Source: Tricholomella constricta
Taxonomy: Eukaryota > Basidiomycota > Agaricomycetes > Agaricales > Lyophyllaceae
Length of the DNA stretch: 56,871 bases
Direction of reading: 5' to 3'
Assembly: GCA_013368375.1 (NCBI GenBank)
Contig: JAACJP010000077.1
Span: 1-56,871, forward strand
Shown here: positions 33,437 through 44,067 of the stretch, one piece after another
Numbering within the stretch: the stretch's first letter is position 1
Layout: every line of letters starts with the position of its first letter
Position numbers and translations under genes: made by a program
The notes under the pieces: generated by a model
Seen by the model: the letters and a program-made list of their open reading frames with translations, nothing else
Databases searched by the model: none
Told to the model about the DNA's origin: nothing

Positions 33437-33559
33437 CTAGCGACCCCCTAATCTAAATATCGATCAGTGAACGAAGGAATGAACATGGAGCTGGAGAATG
33501 CACATTCCGTGGTGGCGGCGGTCTTAAATGGGAAGGTAGTTGGGTAGGTGGTTGGGAAG

Positions 33560-34146
33560 TGGTTAAGGAACTGGCGGTGACAATGAGCCGTCCGCACGCA
33601 TAAGCTGCAGTGTCAGTGCCGCGGCGGGGTGTGGGTCTGGACGTGACTGCGATGGTTGGGGCTCGTGCTGCCTGCCGCTGACGTTGTCGTGGACGGCGAC
33701 CTCGATCTCGACCTTGGTGGTGGTGGTGGTGGAGGAGGCGCTGCAGATGACGAGCGGCGTCAGCATTAGCGAGAGAAGGGAGACATTACAACTATAAATG
33801 CACCTTACTCGCGCGCAGGTTCTGGTGGGTGCAGGTCAGCCTCTTTGAGCACCTCCGCCTCGTGGTGAATCCAGCGCTTGCGCATCTTGGGCGGCATTTC
33901 ATCCTCCATCTCCGTCTCCATGTCTGAGCATGTGGCTGCAACGGAACATCGGATCGGAGTAAACACAAAGCAGAACCAAACACGAACCTCCTCGAAGCTG
34001 CCATATCGCCTCCCAAGCCCGCGCTCCAGCTCCGGGTCCTCTCGTTCACCCTCCGTCTCCTCCGGGTCCACATCCACGTCCACCAGCACCTTCACATCCA
34101 CATGTACTTCTTTCCGTTTGCCCCACCCCCCTACACCCATCCTCAT
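33560..34146 (-). pseudogene. RKRWI exon pair, copy B, with an upstream exon
   Basis: Upstream exon: an acidic stretch VDPEETEGEREDPELERGLG and RRYGSFEE, then a probable intron (GTTCGT..GCTCAG, about 33,924-33,988). Next exon: DMETEMEDEMPPKMRKRWIH and HEAEVLKEADLHPPEPA. An intron from about GTAAGGTG (33,806) to CTGCAG follows, then CGCCTCCTCCACCAC and DNVSGRQHEP. Matches 20,780-21,075, which lies on the other strand. The family is unknown to me. Confidence 0.5.
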
Positions 34147-34439
34147 CCAGACCTCTTACAATCTCAGCCCCACCCATCCCTCCAGACCCCACTACCCTCT
34201 CCCACATCCTAAACCCCCTTCGGCGATGCGCCCTCAGCAGCGGGCCGAGCCCTCCCGCTCCCCTCTCTAGCCCTCCCCTCCCTGTCTCTCCCCTCCCCGC
34301 CCCTCTGTAAATTGATATCGCCATCAACAAAGTGCTTCATCTGGCGGAGCGCACGGTCGCGTGCAGGTGATGGGCTGCCGCATACTTACTTTGAGCTCTT
34401 CAAATGATGGTACGCATAGTAGAGTAGCCGTGTTGTGTA

Positions 34440-34880
34440 TATCAATCGTGGCCTAGATTTCAATGTCCAGAGATTCATTCGCAAGGTTGTTTTGTCTCAT
34501 GGTCTGCTTTCGCTTCCAATCCCTGATAGTCGTCTGGGTAAGGCTGTTGCCTTGGGTGGTGGTGTTCGTACTATCTTTACGCGACCACTTCTTCCACGCA
34601 GCCTGCAAACTCTGGTGAACATGCTCCTTGAACCTGGGCAATGTAGCCCACCTCGTATCTAAATCACATTAATCTGTCTGTCATGAAAGGTTAGGCATAA
34701 AGCACACCTCACATTGCCCAGCCCATCGACCTCCTCGCCAATGATTTGTACCGTCCATTTTCCGTCTTCGTCCCCACCCTCCCCGTTGCTGACGCTCTCC
34801 GATTTCATTCATTGCAGTCCACGGTCCTCTCACTGCCTGAGCTTGAAGCCTGGGAACCCGAAGACCTACATACATGTTAG
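34440..34880 (-). pseudogene. Possible chromodomain-type fragment
   Basis: The minus strand reads GEGGDEDGKWTVQIIGEEVD and GLGNVR, a GTGTGC donor, then RYEV in the next exon and, in another frame, KKWSRKDSTNTT. W.VQ.I..E.VD..G..RYEV..W.R.DGTNTTW resembles the start of a chromodomain (EV..I...D..G...Y.VKW..). The aromatic cage cannot be fully traced, and there are stops before the domain (about 34,835 and 34,820). Low-confidence family call; the remnant nature is clearer than the name. Confidence 0.3.
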
Positions 34881-35570
34881 TTCGATGCTACATGTCCTCG
34901 CAGACACCACTTACAGGAATTTGAAGCTGATGCGAAGGAGCCTGCACGATCGTGGAGAACAATAGTACCTTGACAGACAAAAGGGAGCAGCTGGGGAAAC
35001 GATGGGATGAGGACCAAAGATGCGGGTTTATATACGCTCGCATGCAACATGCCGAGCGACGGAACTACATTGAGAATCTTCCACGCTAGCGCCGGCGCAA
35101 GTTAAGCAAAGCAGGCGGGGAAGCACACGGACAGCTCGTAGAACGGATCAGTCCAGATGTAGCTTCGTGGCGGTACATGCCACCCCGCGAGAAAGAGAGG
35201 TCAGGGTGCAGCGATCCCGGTAAGGGATCCACCGTGGCCCCGTTGTTGGATCTGGGTCGGGTGTCCTGCGGAGGGGAGGGGAGGGATCCGTATCAGGGTC
35301 GCCCCCAGCCGGTGTGTGTGAGAAGGTGCAGTGGTTGATGTTGGGGACTGGAATTAAAACTGGAACTGGGGTAGGGGACAGGAGATGGAGGACGGGGAAC
35401 GCAACGGGAGCGTTGGAGCGCAAGCGTGGGGGCCAAAGTGTCCGCTTGTCCTCGATCAATTATCTCTCCTGCAGCCGACCCTTGCTGTGTTTTCTTTATC
35501 CATACTCCGGGACGGCCTGCTCTGAGTTGACGACATGCGCAGTGCTGTCCTAATTAATATCCGATTCAAA
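34880..35570. other. No recognisable gene
   Basis: Mixed-composition spacer. Proline/aspartate-rich frames at 35,150-35,460 have no domain. TTATATACG at 35,028 resembles a TATA box but no gene follows it. Confidence 0.4.
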
Positions 35571-35571
35571 T

Positions 35572-36310
35572 TCAGTCACCCTGCGTGTGTTGGACATCGA
35601 CGTACTTCTGCTCGCTGTTGCCCACGATGAGCACAACCGATATCGATACCTTCCGGATCTTTTCCGTGTACACCTGCTACGTCTTGTGACTGCGGCGGCC
35701 AACGATGACACATGGGCGCTTGATAACGAACGAGTTCGATGCCGGACAGCGCAGGCGATCCTCAAACGCCTCGATGTGCTCATCACGCGGGTCCGCACCG
35801 CAGATAACGGCAAAGGCCCACCCTCCGTGTAAGTACATATATCGGATGTCCTCTTCCGACTTGATGCCAATTGTAGATCATCGCACCCTCCACTACAACA
35901 TCCTAATCACATTTCCTGTGCAGCCCTCAATGCCCTCCAACTCTCGAGCACAAAAAACTCAGGCAGGCGCTCCCACTCGACCTCCCTGCCCCGCTCATGC
36001 CACCTCCTCGCGTGCCCCACGCACACCGCACACACACCGAACCTTTCCCACTGCTCTTATGGCCTCAATGGCTCCGGGCCCTACCCCGTCGTGCCCAGCA
36101 GCACCAAATACACCAGTGGGCCCCTCGACGCTCTGCACTTGCCTGGGCTCGAAACTACCAGGAATGAGTGCAAGGTGCGGTCTGTAGCGTGCAGGTGTAC
36201 GCGGCCGACGAGGGTGCAGGTCTTGTTGTGCCAGTAGAGGTAGTTCCGGGGCTCGGAGGTGAGCATAAGGAGGAAGGAGGCGTAGGGAAGGATTGGAGGA
36301 TGGGGTGGGA
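35572..36310 (-). pseudogene. Unrecognised multi-exon gene remnant
   Basis: Three protein-like blocks in order on minus: SFLLMLTSEPRNYLYWHNKT and GRVHLHATDRTLHSF (about 36,170-36,290); REVEWERLPEFFVLESWRAL plus RAAQ (about 35,910-35,985); and a 101-codon frame at 35,572-35,874, TIGIKSEEDIRYMYLHGGWA, FAVICGADPRDEHIEAFEDR, SFVIKRPCVIVGRRSHKT, one stop at 35,677-35,679, then QVYTEKIRKVSISVVLIVGN. The last frame is strikingly protein-like and broken only by that stop. Shorter than 60 codons from any Met, it is easily missed. I cannot name the family. Confidence 0.45.
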
Positions 36311-36539
36311 TGCTGCTGGCGATGGCTATGGCGCGCATCATGGAGGAGCCTTTGGTTTGGGGGCCTGGGGGGTATGGTAAATTCATGATTCGGCTTTGGA
36401 CCTGGATTTGGAGAGTTGGTCGCGGTCGCGGTCGAGGTAGTGGGAGTGGGAGGAGGAGGAGCGCCGGGAGCGGAGGTGGTGAGGGTAGGAGATTTGAACT
36501 TGAGGCGCATGACAATGACGGTGGAGAGGAAAGAGCAGG

Positions 36540-37108
36540 ACAGCCTCGACAATGGCAGCGGCGTCCGTGGCGGGACCTGTAGGCGCGGCTGGAGGAGGGG
36601 AGAAGGAACAGCGTCAGTGGTACGCATTTTGGAGGGGGCGAGGTGGAAGCTCAAGGGAAAGAAAGTGTAGTATTGATATGGGGACACACGCACCGCCAAA
36701 CATGCCAGCTGTCTTGCATGGGCGCTTGAAGTTGGCCTCTGCGGGCTTGCCGAGGTGGATGGAGACGAGCTTGGCATCGTAAAGGTTCTTGAGGCCCATG
36801 AGCACCTGGATGAAGAAGGGCAGGGCGTATTTGAGGTGTGGGTGTATGAACGCCATCATCGTGATGCCCATGTAGGCGGCGTGGAGCTGCGGAAAGGGGG
36901 GTCATGACGTGGATAAGTTGATGGGCACGAGTTTGGAGGTATCCGAGAGGTCGTAGTCGCGGATGCTGATGGTGACGAGGATGGCGGGTTTCGAGGACTT
37001 GGGAGGTGAGGAGAATGTCAAAGGTGGGCTGAGGAGAGTGTGGCATGGCTGGGACGTACCCGGGAGCTTCTACTGTCTCACTGCTGCCTCTTTCCCCAAC
37101 ACCTGTCA
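36540..37108 (-). pseudogene. Pho88/SND3 fragment (copy B)
   Basis: Pho88/SND3 is an ER membrane protein in SRP-independent targeting. Exon 36,929-36,997 reads SSKPAILVTISIRDYDLSDT plus SKL (family: ..LVTTTVRDYDL.E.SKL). Intron 36,887-36,928. Exon 36,694-36,886 reads LHAAYMGITMMAFIHPHLKY, ALPFFIQVLMGLKNLYDAKL and VSIHLGKPAEANFKRPCKTA, with one residue missing from the usual IHVLGKPAEG. Intron 36,589-36,693. The last exon starts APTGPATDAAAIVEA, then runs on into unrelated residues instead of the usual short EK..G.K end. These three exons join in frame with GT-AG introns. The next exon upstream (from 37,060) has VEAPG-like sequence but in a shifted frame with a stop, and the N-terminal membrane segment is not found. 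It is a broken but well-preserved copy. Confidence 0.8.
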
Positions 37109-37439
37109 GCACGCCGCACGGCCTCCTGACTCCACCAACTCCTCTCGACCTCATGCCTCCTTCCTCGTAACCTCCCCGACCTCCCACAGCGCGTGCCGTG
37201 TGACGGCGACCTCCAGAAGCTGATGTGGTGGACGTTTCGATACTGCACCTGCAAGGCCAAGGCCTTTGGCGTGGTTGGGAGCAGTGGAGCGAGAGGCGGC
37301 CGGCGCCGAAGAGGAAGAAGACGCCTGTGAGTGAGATGGGTCTGATGTGAGTAAGAATAAGGGAAAGGAGAAAATCGTGAGAACGGGCGTGGACGAAGGA
37401 AGGATGACGGAGCGCAAAAAGAAAAAAAAAGCGACACAA

Positions 37440-37740
37440 ATACGGTTCGCGTACCTTTCCAAATTTCACTCTCAATCCTCGCAGTCGCAATGTCCACCCC
37501 ATCCATCGTAGATCTCGGTAGCACCAGAGAAGTGCGGATCGATGGAGCGGTCTCGGGATGACAGAAGACGACGGGGAGATGGAGGCAGACACGGTGGAAG
37601 TGGGGTTGGTGGACAAGGCTGCAGATGACGGAGCGGAGAATAGGGCAGAGAGAGGGGCGGTGGCGAGTGAAGCGGCATACGCGGCGCTAGCGTCGTCGAA
37701 GCGGTAAATGTCTATTGTCGTGCGCATATGTTAGGGTGAA
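37440..37740 (-). pseudogene. TTIDIYR exon, copy 1 of an unassigned pair
   Basis: Minus: MRTTIDIYRFDDASAAYAAS, an Ala/Ser/Pro-rich stretch, then (frame change) SRDRSIDPHFSGATEIYDG and VDIATARIESEIWKG before a GTACGC donor. It matches 42,880-43,200 (HTTIGIYRQLNTFLDAADTA .. RRQDPSIDPQFQF). Repetition of the order shows common origin; the family is unknown. 37,740-38,220 holds no clear feature, though 37,862-38,120 has short open frames on both strands. Confidence 0.45.
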
Positions 37741-38264
37741 TCAACGTCCACCCCCGTGAGCCGGAAATTCTGCCCGTCAAGCTCAAGAAGTGTGTGGTTT
37801 TTCAGCCTAGCGTCGCCTGTCCAAGTCCTGATCGGCGCTCCCTTCGATTGTCATTTCTTCCTCAGTCTCCAGCCCTTAAGGGTCCCGTATATAAGATTTG
37901 CGGCTCGGGTTTGAGTTCAAGTTCAATGGTCTCAGGGGGATCGAAACCGGCTTGAAAGCCAATTGGATCGAATACCCACTCAGTCTGTATGCTATAGCAA
38001 GGACGCCAGAGGAGATTAGGATACAGTACAGCGTTGGGGGTCCGCGAGGTACGCACCAGCTCTTCGACGAATGGGCGACATCAAACCGTCAACAGTTGAA
38101 GCAGTGCCTTCGTCGATGAGGAGAGGCTTGATGTCACCTAGTGATACGAGGTGGTTGACGATGTTAATGGTGGGATAGCATGCATATGGAGGGTTAAAAA
38201 TGGCTCACGTTTGATGTGGGGCCTTAACGAATTTTCTTCCTAGATCGCCGCCCTCTCTCCCCCT

Positions 38265-38712
38265 TCAGGTCACCGCACTGCCTCTCCACCGCACCGCCTT
38301 TGCCTCCTCTACCCTCGCATGCGCCGGCTGCGCATGCAACAATGGGAGGCGCGTAGTGTACACTTCGAACACCGAGTGTGTGCGGGTGTGTGTGACCAGT
38401 GCGTCGAGCGCGTGTTGGGCGACGGGGAAGTCGGAGTGCAAGACCGATATCTGGCACACAGGAAGGAAGTAAGAGAAGAGAGGGTCAGCGGCAGAGACAG
38501 GAAGAAAAAGAAGAAGCAGAGGAAGAAGGAAGAGGACGGGCACTCACTGCAGCTACCTCAGCCATGAGATCCGCCTTGATCCTGAGCATTCTCCGCCGTT
38601 CCCTTCGCCTCTCTCTCTCCGTCTCGCGCGGTCGCATGCCCTCGCCCAACCCCATCGGCCCTGCTGCGCAAGTCAGCCATTTTGAAATAATACACGGGGC
38701 AACCACATACAC
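38265..38712 (-). pseudogene. Unrecognised two-exon remnant
   Basis: Minus: GLGEGMRPRETERERRRERR then RMLRIKADLMAEVAA, an intron with GTGAGT donor (about 38,549) and TGCCAG acceptor, then ISVLHSDFPVAQHALDALVT, HTRTHSVFEVYTTRLP. The charged helix next to an alpha-helical segment is protein-like. I cannot name the family. Confidence 0.35.
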
Positions 38713-39440
38713 TCATGCTGCTGCTGGTGCTGGCGAGGTGGTGTGGGTGGTGGCAGTGAGGCGGGAGTGTTGAGGGGGTGTGGGATCTTGAGGGAGGTCG
38801 GTTAGCGCACGAAACGAGGTGTAATCGAGGAACGATGCAAAGCGGTCTGCGGCGAAGGAGGACGTGCGCTGGGGTGAGGTGGAGCGGACGGGATAGACGG
38901 AAAACGCCGTGTAGCGTAATATAGCAAATGAAAAAGAAAAAAGAAAAGAAAAGGAATCGGAAACTGGAAAGAAAACTATGGCTCTTTCATGCCGCGCCCA
39001 CACCCAACGGAACATCTTCGTAGCTCGAATATGCCCCGTCCTGCGCATGGCTGCCTATGGTCAAGAGCGCAAGCTCATGCGCCAGGATTGGCGCCTCCAT
39101 CGTAGGGGTGGGTCGAGTGCAAGGGCGAGGGCGGGCGAGGAGCACTGGTGCCGCTGTTGGAGGAAGGGTATCGCGGTGGTGGGCACAATTGTGATGGCGG
39201 TAGAGGTGGGCGTGGCGATGAGGAGCAGTGGAGGCAAAACTTGTGTCGATGCCGGGTATTGCACGAAGGACGTCCGAGTAGCGGAAGGGCTGGTTGGGGG
39301 CGCGGGCACGAACACGAGCTGGGCAGCATTTGTATGTGTTGAGGATGGTGCACTGGAGCTGTGAGGGGGCGATGAGCGAGTACAGGAGCAGAGGACAACA
39401 TGTACCTACCATGAGTGGTCATTTAGCCGTGACATATGCT
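38713..39440. other. Unassigned low-complexity frames
   Basis: Minus frames include SFAADRFASFLDYTSFRALT (about 38,800-38,860) and Pro/Ser/Thr-rich stretches. The plus strand has Gly/Arg-rich frames. A purine-rich run (AAAGAAAAAAGAAAAG) at about 38,930-38,950 resembles the one in the glycosyltransferase intron at 14,350-14,430. No domain recognised. Confidence 0.3.
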
Positions 39441-39449
39441 ACCTCCTCA

Positions 39450-39790
39450 TTTAAACGTCCTCATCGCACAGTCTGCGCCCCAGCCGAAACTGTGAGTTGT
39501 ACATTGATTCGAGGGAAAAGGGCGATACGTACCGGCAATCTTCTACAGCTTCACGCCGTTTACTCCCGTCTCGCGGCGCACACCACATCCGCCCACGACA
39601 GGGCGCGTGATCTCCAGCAAGTCGAAGACGACCTTGACTCCCGCATGATCGATATGACCGTCTCTATCGGTGTTGAGGTTGGCGCTCAAGCGTGGCTTGA
39701 GGGATTGCAGGACAGCCAGGCAGGGAGACAAGCGTGAGAGGGAAGCAGATGCCAGTGTCGATCGTGATTGACAGGCTGAGGTAGAGGCGG
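39450..39790 (-). pseudogene. Unassigned exon pair, copy B (KIAG)
   Basis: Minus: RLYLSLSITIDTGICFPLTL, LQSLKPRLSANLNTDRDGHI, DHAGVKVVFDLLEITR, then RETGVNGVKL, stop, KIAG, followed by a GTACGTAT..CTCACAG intron and a degenerate copy of the GVDRAKRT exon seen at 14,930. DTDRDGHIDHAGV looks like an EF-hand loop at first sight, but copy A does not conserve it. Same source gene as 14,925-15,185 and probably 19,625-19,875. Confidence 0.5.
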
Positions 39791-40081
39791 TGGACCGGGG
39801 AGGAGGGATTGACAGGCAGAATGTAGTACAGCCACCGATCAGTCCGTCCCCACGGCGCCACGCCCAAAGCATCCACCTCATCGTTTCACACCATTCACAC
39901 AGGACGGAACACATCAATCACGACCACGATTGCAATTGGCGGAGCAGATCTGCTCTCAAAGATTCCGCAGACATTGTGACCCCGATGTGTTCTACCTTCT
40001 CGAAAAGTACATCTCACTCTGGTTCTGAGCTCGTTCTATAATTCATGAGGATAATCAAGCGCTCGCACGACAACAATTCAG

Positions 40082-41940
40082 ATGGCAAAACTGTTCGAGG
40101 ATGTGTTATCCATCGTGAGCTTTCTAGTGAGCTTTTTTAGACGGTCTCTCGAACATGTCATTGATCTTTCATGTTTGACAGGCAGGTACCGGTTGGTGGG
40201 CGAGAGCGTTGTTGAGAATGTAAGTACAAACTTATTGCTGCGTCCTAGTTCGTTTCAAGGCTTCACTTTACGAATAATTTACGTTACCTCACTCGTCTCG
40301 TAGATTGTAGGTAACCCGTCGACATCCCAAGCACAATAGACGTGCGTTCGTTCACTTCACTTTCCTTTCACTCTGACTAATTAAACCCCATTCCATTCGC
40401 AGCTCTCAGCATCGCCGCCGCTCCCATTCGACGGCTCAATCACCTTGAAGACGAAGGGTAAGCTGTGCGACTCTATCTTGACTTTTGATTGGTGGACACG
40501 AACTGATCTATTACCAGGTACCAAACAGCCGTTGAGTTCTACTCTGTTGACGATGGTATTCACCGCATGTTCCATCGATACTCTTGCTCTGCATCCTCTC
40601 TAAGGTTTTGGGCTTCGCGTTGGCAGCCATCGACTCACATTCACAAGTTCGCCATCGACGTATATACTCCGACGGTTATTGAAGTCGATCATGGACAACT
40701 GTTCCACCTATGGTGATATGAGCTCGACCAATTTTCGGTATGTCCTTATTTCATCATTTTTCTCCGTTCAAACCTTGCCTAACTCACCTCCCTGACCACC
40801 GCCCTTTTCAACTCCACATGCAATTTTTATATAACTTGCCCGTCGCGATACAGGTTGAACGGAAACAGGACCATCCGCTTCATGATTTTTTACCCTGCTT
40901 CTACTTAGCGCTGCGCCATATTTGTATCGCCTTGCCATCAAACTCCTCGAACACGCGCAAGGAAGCGTAAGTATTCTATCCTCGTTCTCATTTAACCAAT
41001 CAAGTGTCTCCACGACACGATCTATGTATTGAACGCCGTGTATGTCGCACATACTGACCCGACACAGTGGTGGTGGATTCTCTACTGTATACAAGCCCGT
41101 AGTCGTTTACGATCGACACCATGCAGCCGTGTCGATGGGGCACTTACAACTCCCGCTAGATGCTGGGATCTGCATCGTAGGCGTGTTCCCATCTATTGCC
41201 TCCATAATGTTCGCTTTGATTGGGTACACACAGCTCGTTCCTGGACATGTTCGGCTCGACGGCGGTCCATGCGCCTATTTTCACCTTCATTTACCTCTCT
41301 GCCTCGCCGTCAATGCAGCATGCCAGGTGCTACATGCTTCAACCTTGCGACACTGACATCAGAGTCTTTCCCTCACTACACAGGCGCATACTCGCGTTAG
41401 ACGCTAGAATATGGTCTTACAAAATCCCCGGTGCGTTCGCTTCCATTTCTCTCAATGCAGCCTCATTAACCTTTCGAAATCATACAGCTATTCTCCACTG
41501 AATGTCTCTACTTCGATTTACTTCCCCGCCGCACTCAACCCCTTGAAGGAGCAAGGTGAGCTCGAGGCTATCATCACCGTTATTTGACTTACATACACTA
41601 TATGATCCGTCTTTCACCGAACCCGTCCTGCTGCGCTCTGCCACCGCAGCACAACCACACGAGAAAGGGATCTCTGGTGGGCGAAGTGCTTCAGCAGAGG
41701 TATGTTCGCCCATCAGACGGCACGACTCAAACTGGACTAGTACGGCGTTTCCAACCTCGCAGTCACCGAAGTCGTACTCCACACAAACAAGCTGTTCGCA
41801 TTTGATACTGGGCTCGACGGTGCGTCATACGGCTCTATATTGACCAACGAACGTAACAGTATAAACACAGCCGCCGTCGCCGTGCGCCTCTGTAAATACA
41901 TGCTTAACCTCGCCTATATTGCGACAAAAGGTGAGCGTGG
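40082..41940 (+). pseudogene. Unrecognised plus-strand multi-intron gene or remnant
   Basis: Several good splice signals lie in one direction: introns 40,115-40,181 (GTGAGC..TTGACAG) and 40,458-40,517 (GTAAGC..TACCAG), and donors at about 40,739 (GTATGT), 40,970 (GTAAGT), 41,556 (GTGAGC) and 41,931 (GTGAGC). Frames between them include LSASPPLPFDGSITLKTKG, FAIDVYTPTVIEVDHGQLFH, QDHPLHDFLPCFYLALRHIC, STSIYFPAALNPLKEQG and VTEVVLHTNKLFAFDTGLDG. At least one in-frame stop (after LFHLW) and a doubtful start argue for a remnant. This is the most gene-like stretch on the plus strand. I cannot name the family. Confidence 0.4.
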
Positions 41941-42184
41941 TGCCACTTGCCGCGGGGCGAAAATCTCAGATAAGTGGGAGTTGTTCTGGTTAGAATTTAA
42001 GGATTAGCGGTAATGCAATGTGAAAGTGAAGAAAATAGACCTTATGGGGCCTGGGGACCCCCGAGGTGAATAGCAATGTCGAATTCATCTGTATCCTGGA
42101 ATGTGGAGAGCGTGGATGAGGACAATGCTTACGACGTTCACGCACCTTTGATGCGTGATACGATAGACTGAGTGCAAGAAGGTC

Positions 42185-42475
42185 AGAGGCGCCGGCGGCG
42201 CCCTCACTGAGGGCGCCGTTGAAAATGTAGATACAGTAGATACAGAACCAAAAATCAGAGGCGTGCGGCGCCCTCAGTGAGGGCGCCGTTGAAATTGTAA
42301 ATAAAAAACAAGAAATCTAATTAATACAAAACAAGAAATTAGAGGGGTGGCGCCCGAGGGCGCCGTTGAAAATGTAAATATAAAACAAGAAAACTAAATA
42401 CAAAACAAGAAATCAGACGTGGGGCGCCCTCACTGAGGGCGCCGTTGAAAATGTAAATACAAAACAAGAAAGGTG
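42185..42475 (+). repeat. Minisatellite of GGCGCCCTCACTGAGGGCGCC units
   Basis: Four tandem copies of ~75-83 bp: an AAGAA(G/A)(G/T)TCAGAGG-like lead, the palindrome, then GTTGAAAATGTAAATACAAAACAAGAAA. Palindromes are at 42,197, 42,267, 42,349 (short form lacking TCACTGA) and 42,423. The central base is C in copies 1 and 4 and G in copy 2, so the two orientations of the centre alternate. Confidence 0.95.
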
Positions 42476-42499
42476 CCCCGCCTGTCGCTCTCGCCGCCT

Positions 42500-43205
42500 C
42501 CTTCACGCCCGGCTCCCACCCTGCCCCCTTATTCTTCCTCCTCCCTCCGCCCCTCCGATTTCGGCTGCGCCTCTAGCCCCTTCTGTGTCAGCACCGCCTC
42601 CTTCACCATCTCCACCTGCATAAGCTGCGTCTCTCCCTCTTCTTTTCCTTCTCCATCCCCCTCCCCCTCCCCAGACCTAGGCCTCCCAGCAGCGCCCGCC
42701 ACAGACGCAGCTGACAGAGCCGCCGCGCGGTAGACGTCGGCCCCACCCTGACCTTGACTCTGACTTTGACCATGGCTCTGCTGCAGGCCCGCCGACGCCG
42801 CTTTGACGCTCAAAGTCGCCCACACTCGTAGATTCCGCAGGCACAGCGGGCGCCTTCGAGGCTGTTGCTGCTGCGGTTGTTGTGTATTCGACTACATACC
42901 GAACTGGAACTGCGGGTCGATGGAGGGGTCTTGGCGTCGTGATGCTTTGGATATGGCAGGAGACGACGAGGAGACGGAGGTGGGCACGCGGTGGTGGTGA
43001 TGGAGGCTGTGGTAGAGGAAGTGGTGGATGATGGAGCGGTTGATGCAGCAGAGAGAGGGGCGGAGACGAGTGGGGCGGAGACGAGTGAGGCGGTGTCGGC
43101 GGCATCGAGAAAGGTGTTCAACTGGCGGTAGATGCCAATCGTCGTGTGTATGTTGAGGCTTAGGTTGAGATGTGAAAATGAACGAAATAGCAGATAGATG
43201 TTCAC
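42500..43205 (-). pseudogene. TTIGIYR exon, copy 2, with acidic downstream frame
   Basis: Minus: HTTIGIYRQLNTFLDAADTA (about 43,090-43,150), a Ser/Thr/Pro stretch, PSIDPQFQF, then RYVVEYTTTAAATASKAPAV. Further down, ADVYRAAALSAASVAGAAGR, a Gly/Glu-rich segment and MQVEMVKEAVLTQKGLEAQP. Pairs with 37,440-37,740. Unknown family; probably one decayed gene. Confidence 0.4.
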
Positions 43206-44067
43206 GTACGTTTACTCGAGACTGCTGTAGAAGAATACCGATCATTATGCGCCCCACAGCGCGTGCTCCTGACCCCACAGCCCCACCTTGCAAGTGCCTG
43301 AGACGACGTGTCGCCTGGACATGTGCGTGTGCTTGCTATATGCGCCAGTGCATTTTGCTTTGTTTCCAAGTGGGGCGTAGTCGGTCATGCGTCCGCGCCA
43401 CTGGAGATGGGCACATGCTTGCCTGTATCGATACCCTTCCCTCTCCTGCTCCCATTATCTCCCTACCGCATGCGTGCGCCTGTCTATGATGAGCCGTGGC
43501 GTTCGAGGGACCTGGTGGCGGCGAATCTGTGAGGTCTACATCTCAGTTTTGAGTTGTGCTGCTTACCTGAGCCTAAAGCTGCCCCAACGACGCATACTCC
43601 TAGCGAAAAGATGATGCTACAAGCTTTCGGGTGAGATAGGAACATCTGTCATCGATGAGAAGGTAGTCGGCTTAGCTGCACGGTTTTGATTGCAAATTGG
43701 ACGCTGTCATTGTCGTGTCGAGTGAGGAGAGCGGTCGAAGCATTGAGAATGTGGGACCGAAGATCTCGAAGGCCCCTACAGCATGGCAGAGCCGTCGATG
43801 TGAGTACACGATCTGGGAAAAGAGTGGTCATCAAGTATCAATTCACAAGAGCGCACGACGCACCTGTAAGACTCGTTCTACATGGATCAATCCCGCACCA
43901 TCTACCCCGCCATCCGATGATCAGGCCAGATTGTGCCGAGGGCAAAGATCAAAGCTCCAAGCTTGTTTCGGAGGTTATTGGGACACATTATGTGTGGTCT
44001 GAATAGATTGTTTCAGCGGAAAGAGGTCTCAGAAGAAGCATATACTCACAATCAGTTGGCATTTGGC
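43206..44067. other. No clear gene
   Basis: Short open frames of 60-106 codons on both strands without domains. The last ~120 bp show weak similarity to 22,150-22,245 and may belong to the repeated element that follows. Confidence 0.4.

Noticed and set aside
36651..37727. 358-codon minus frame across the Pho88 region
   Set aside because: It is in a different frame from the recognisable Pho88 exons and reads through their introns. Low-complexity composition.
39600..39700. EF-hand loop (DTDRDGHID) suggesting a calcium-binding protein
   Set aside because: Only one loop-like string, not conserved in the paralogous copy at 15.1 kb.
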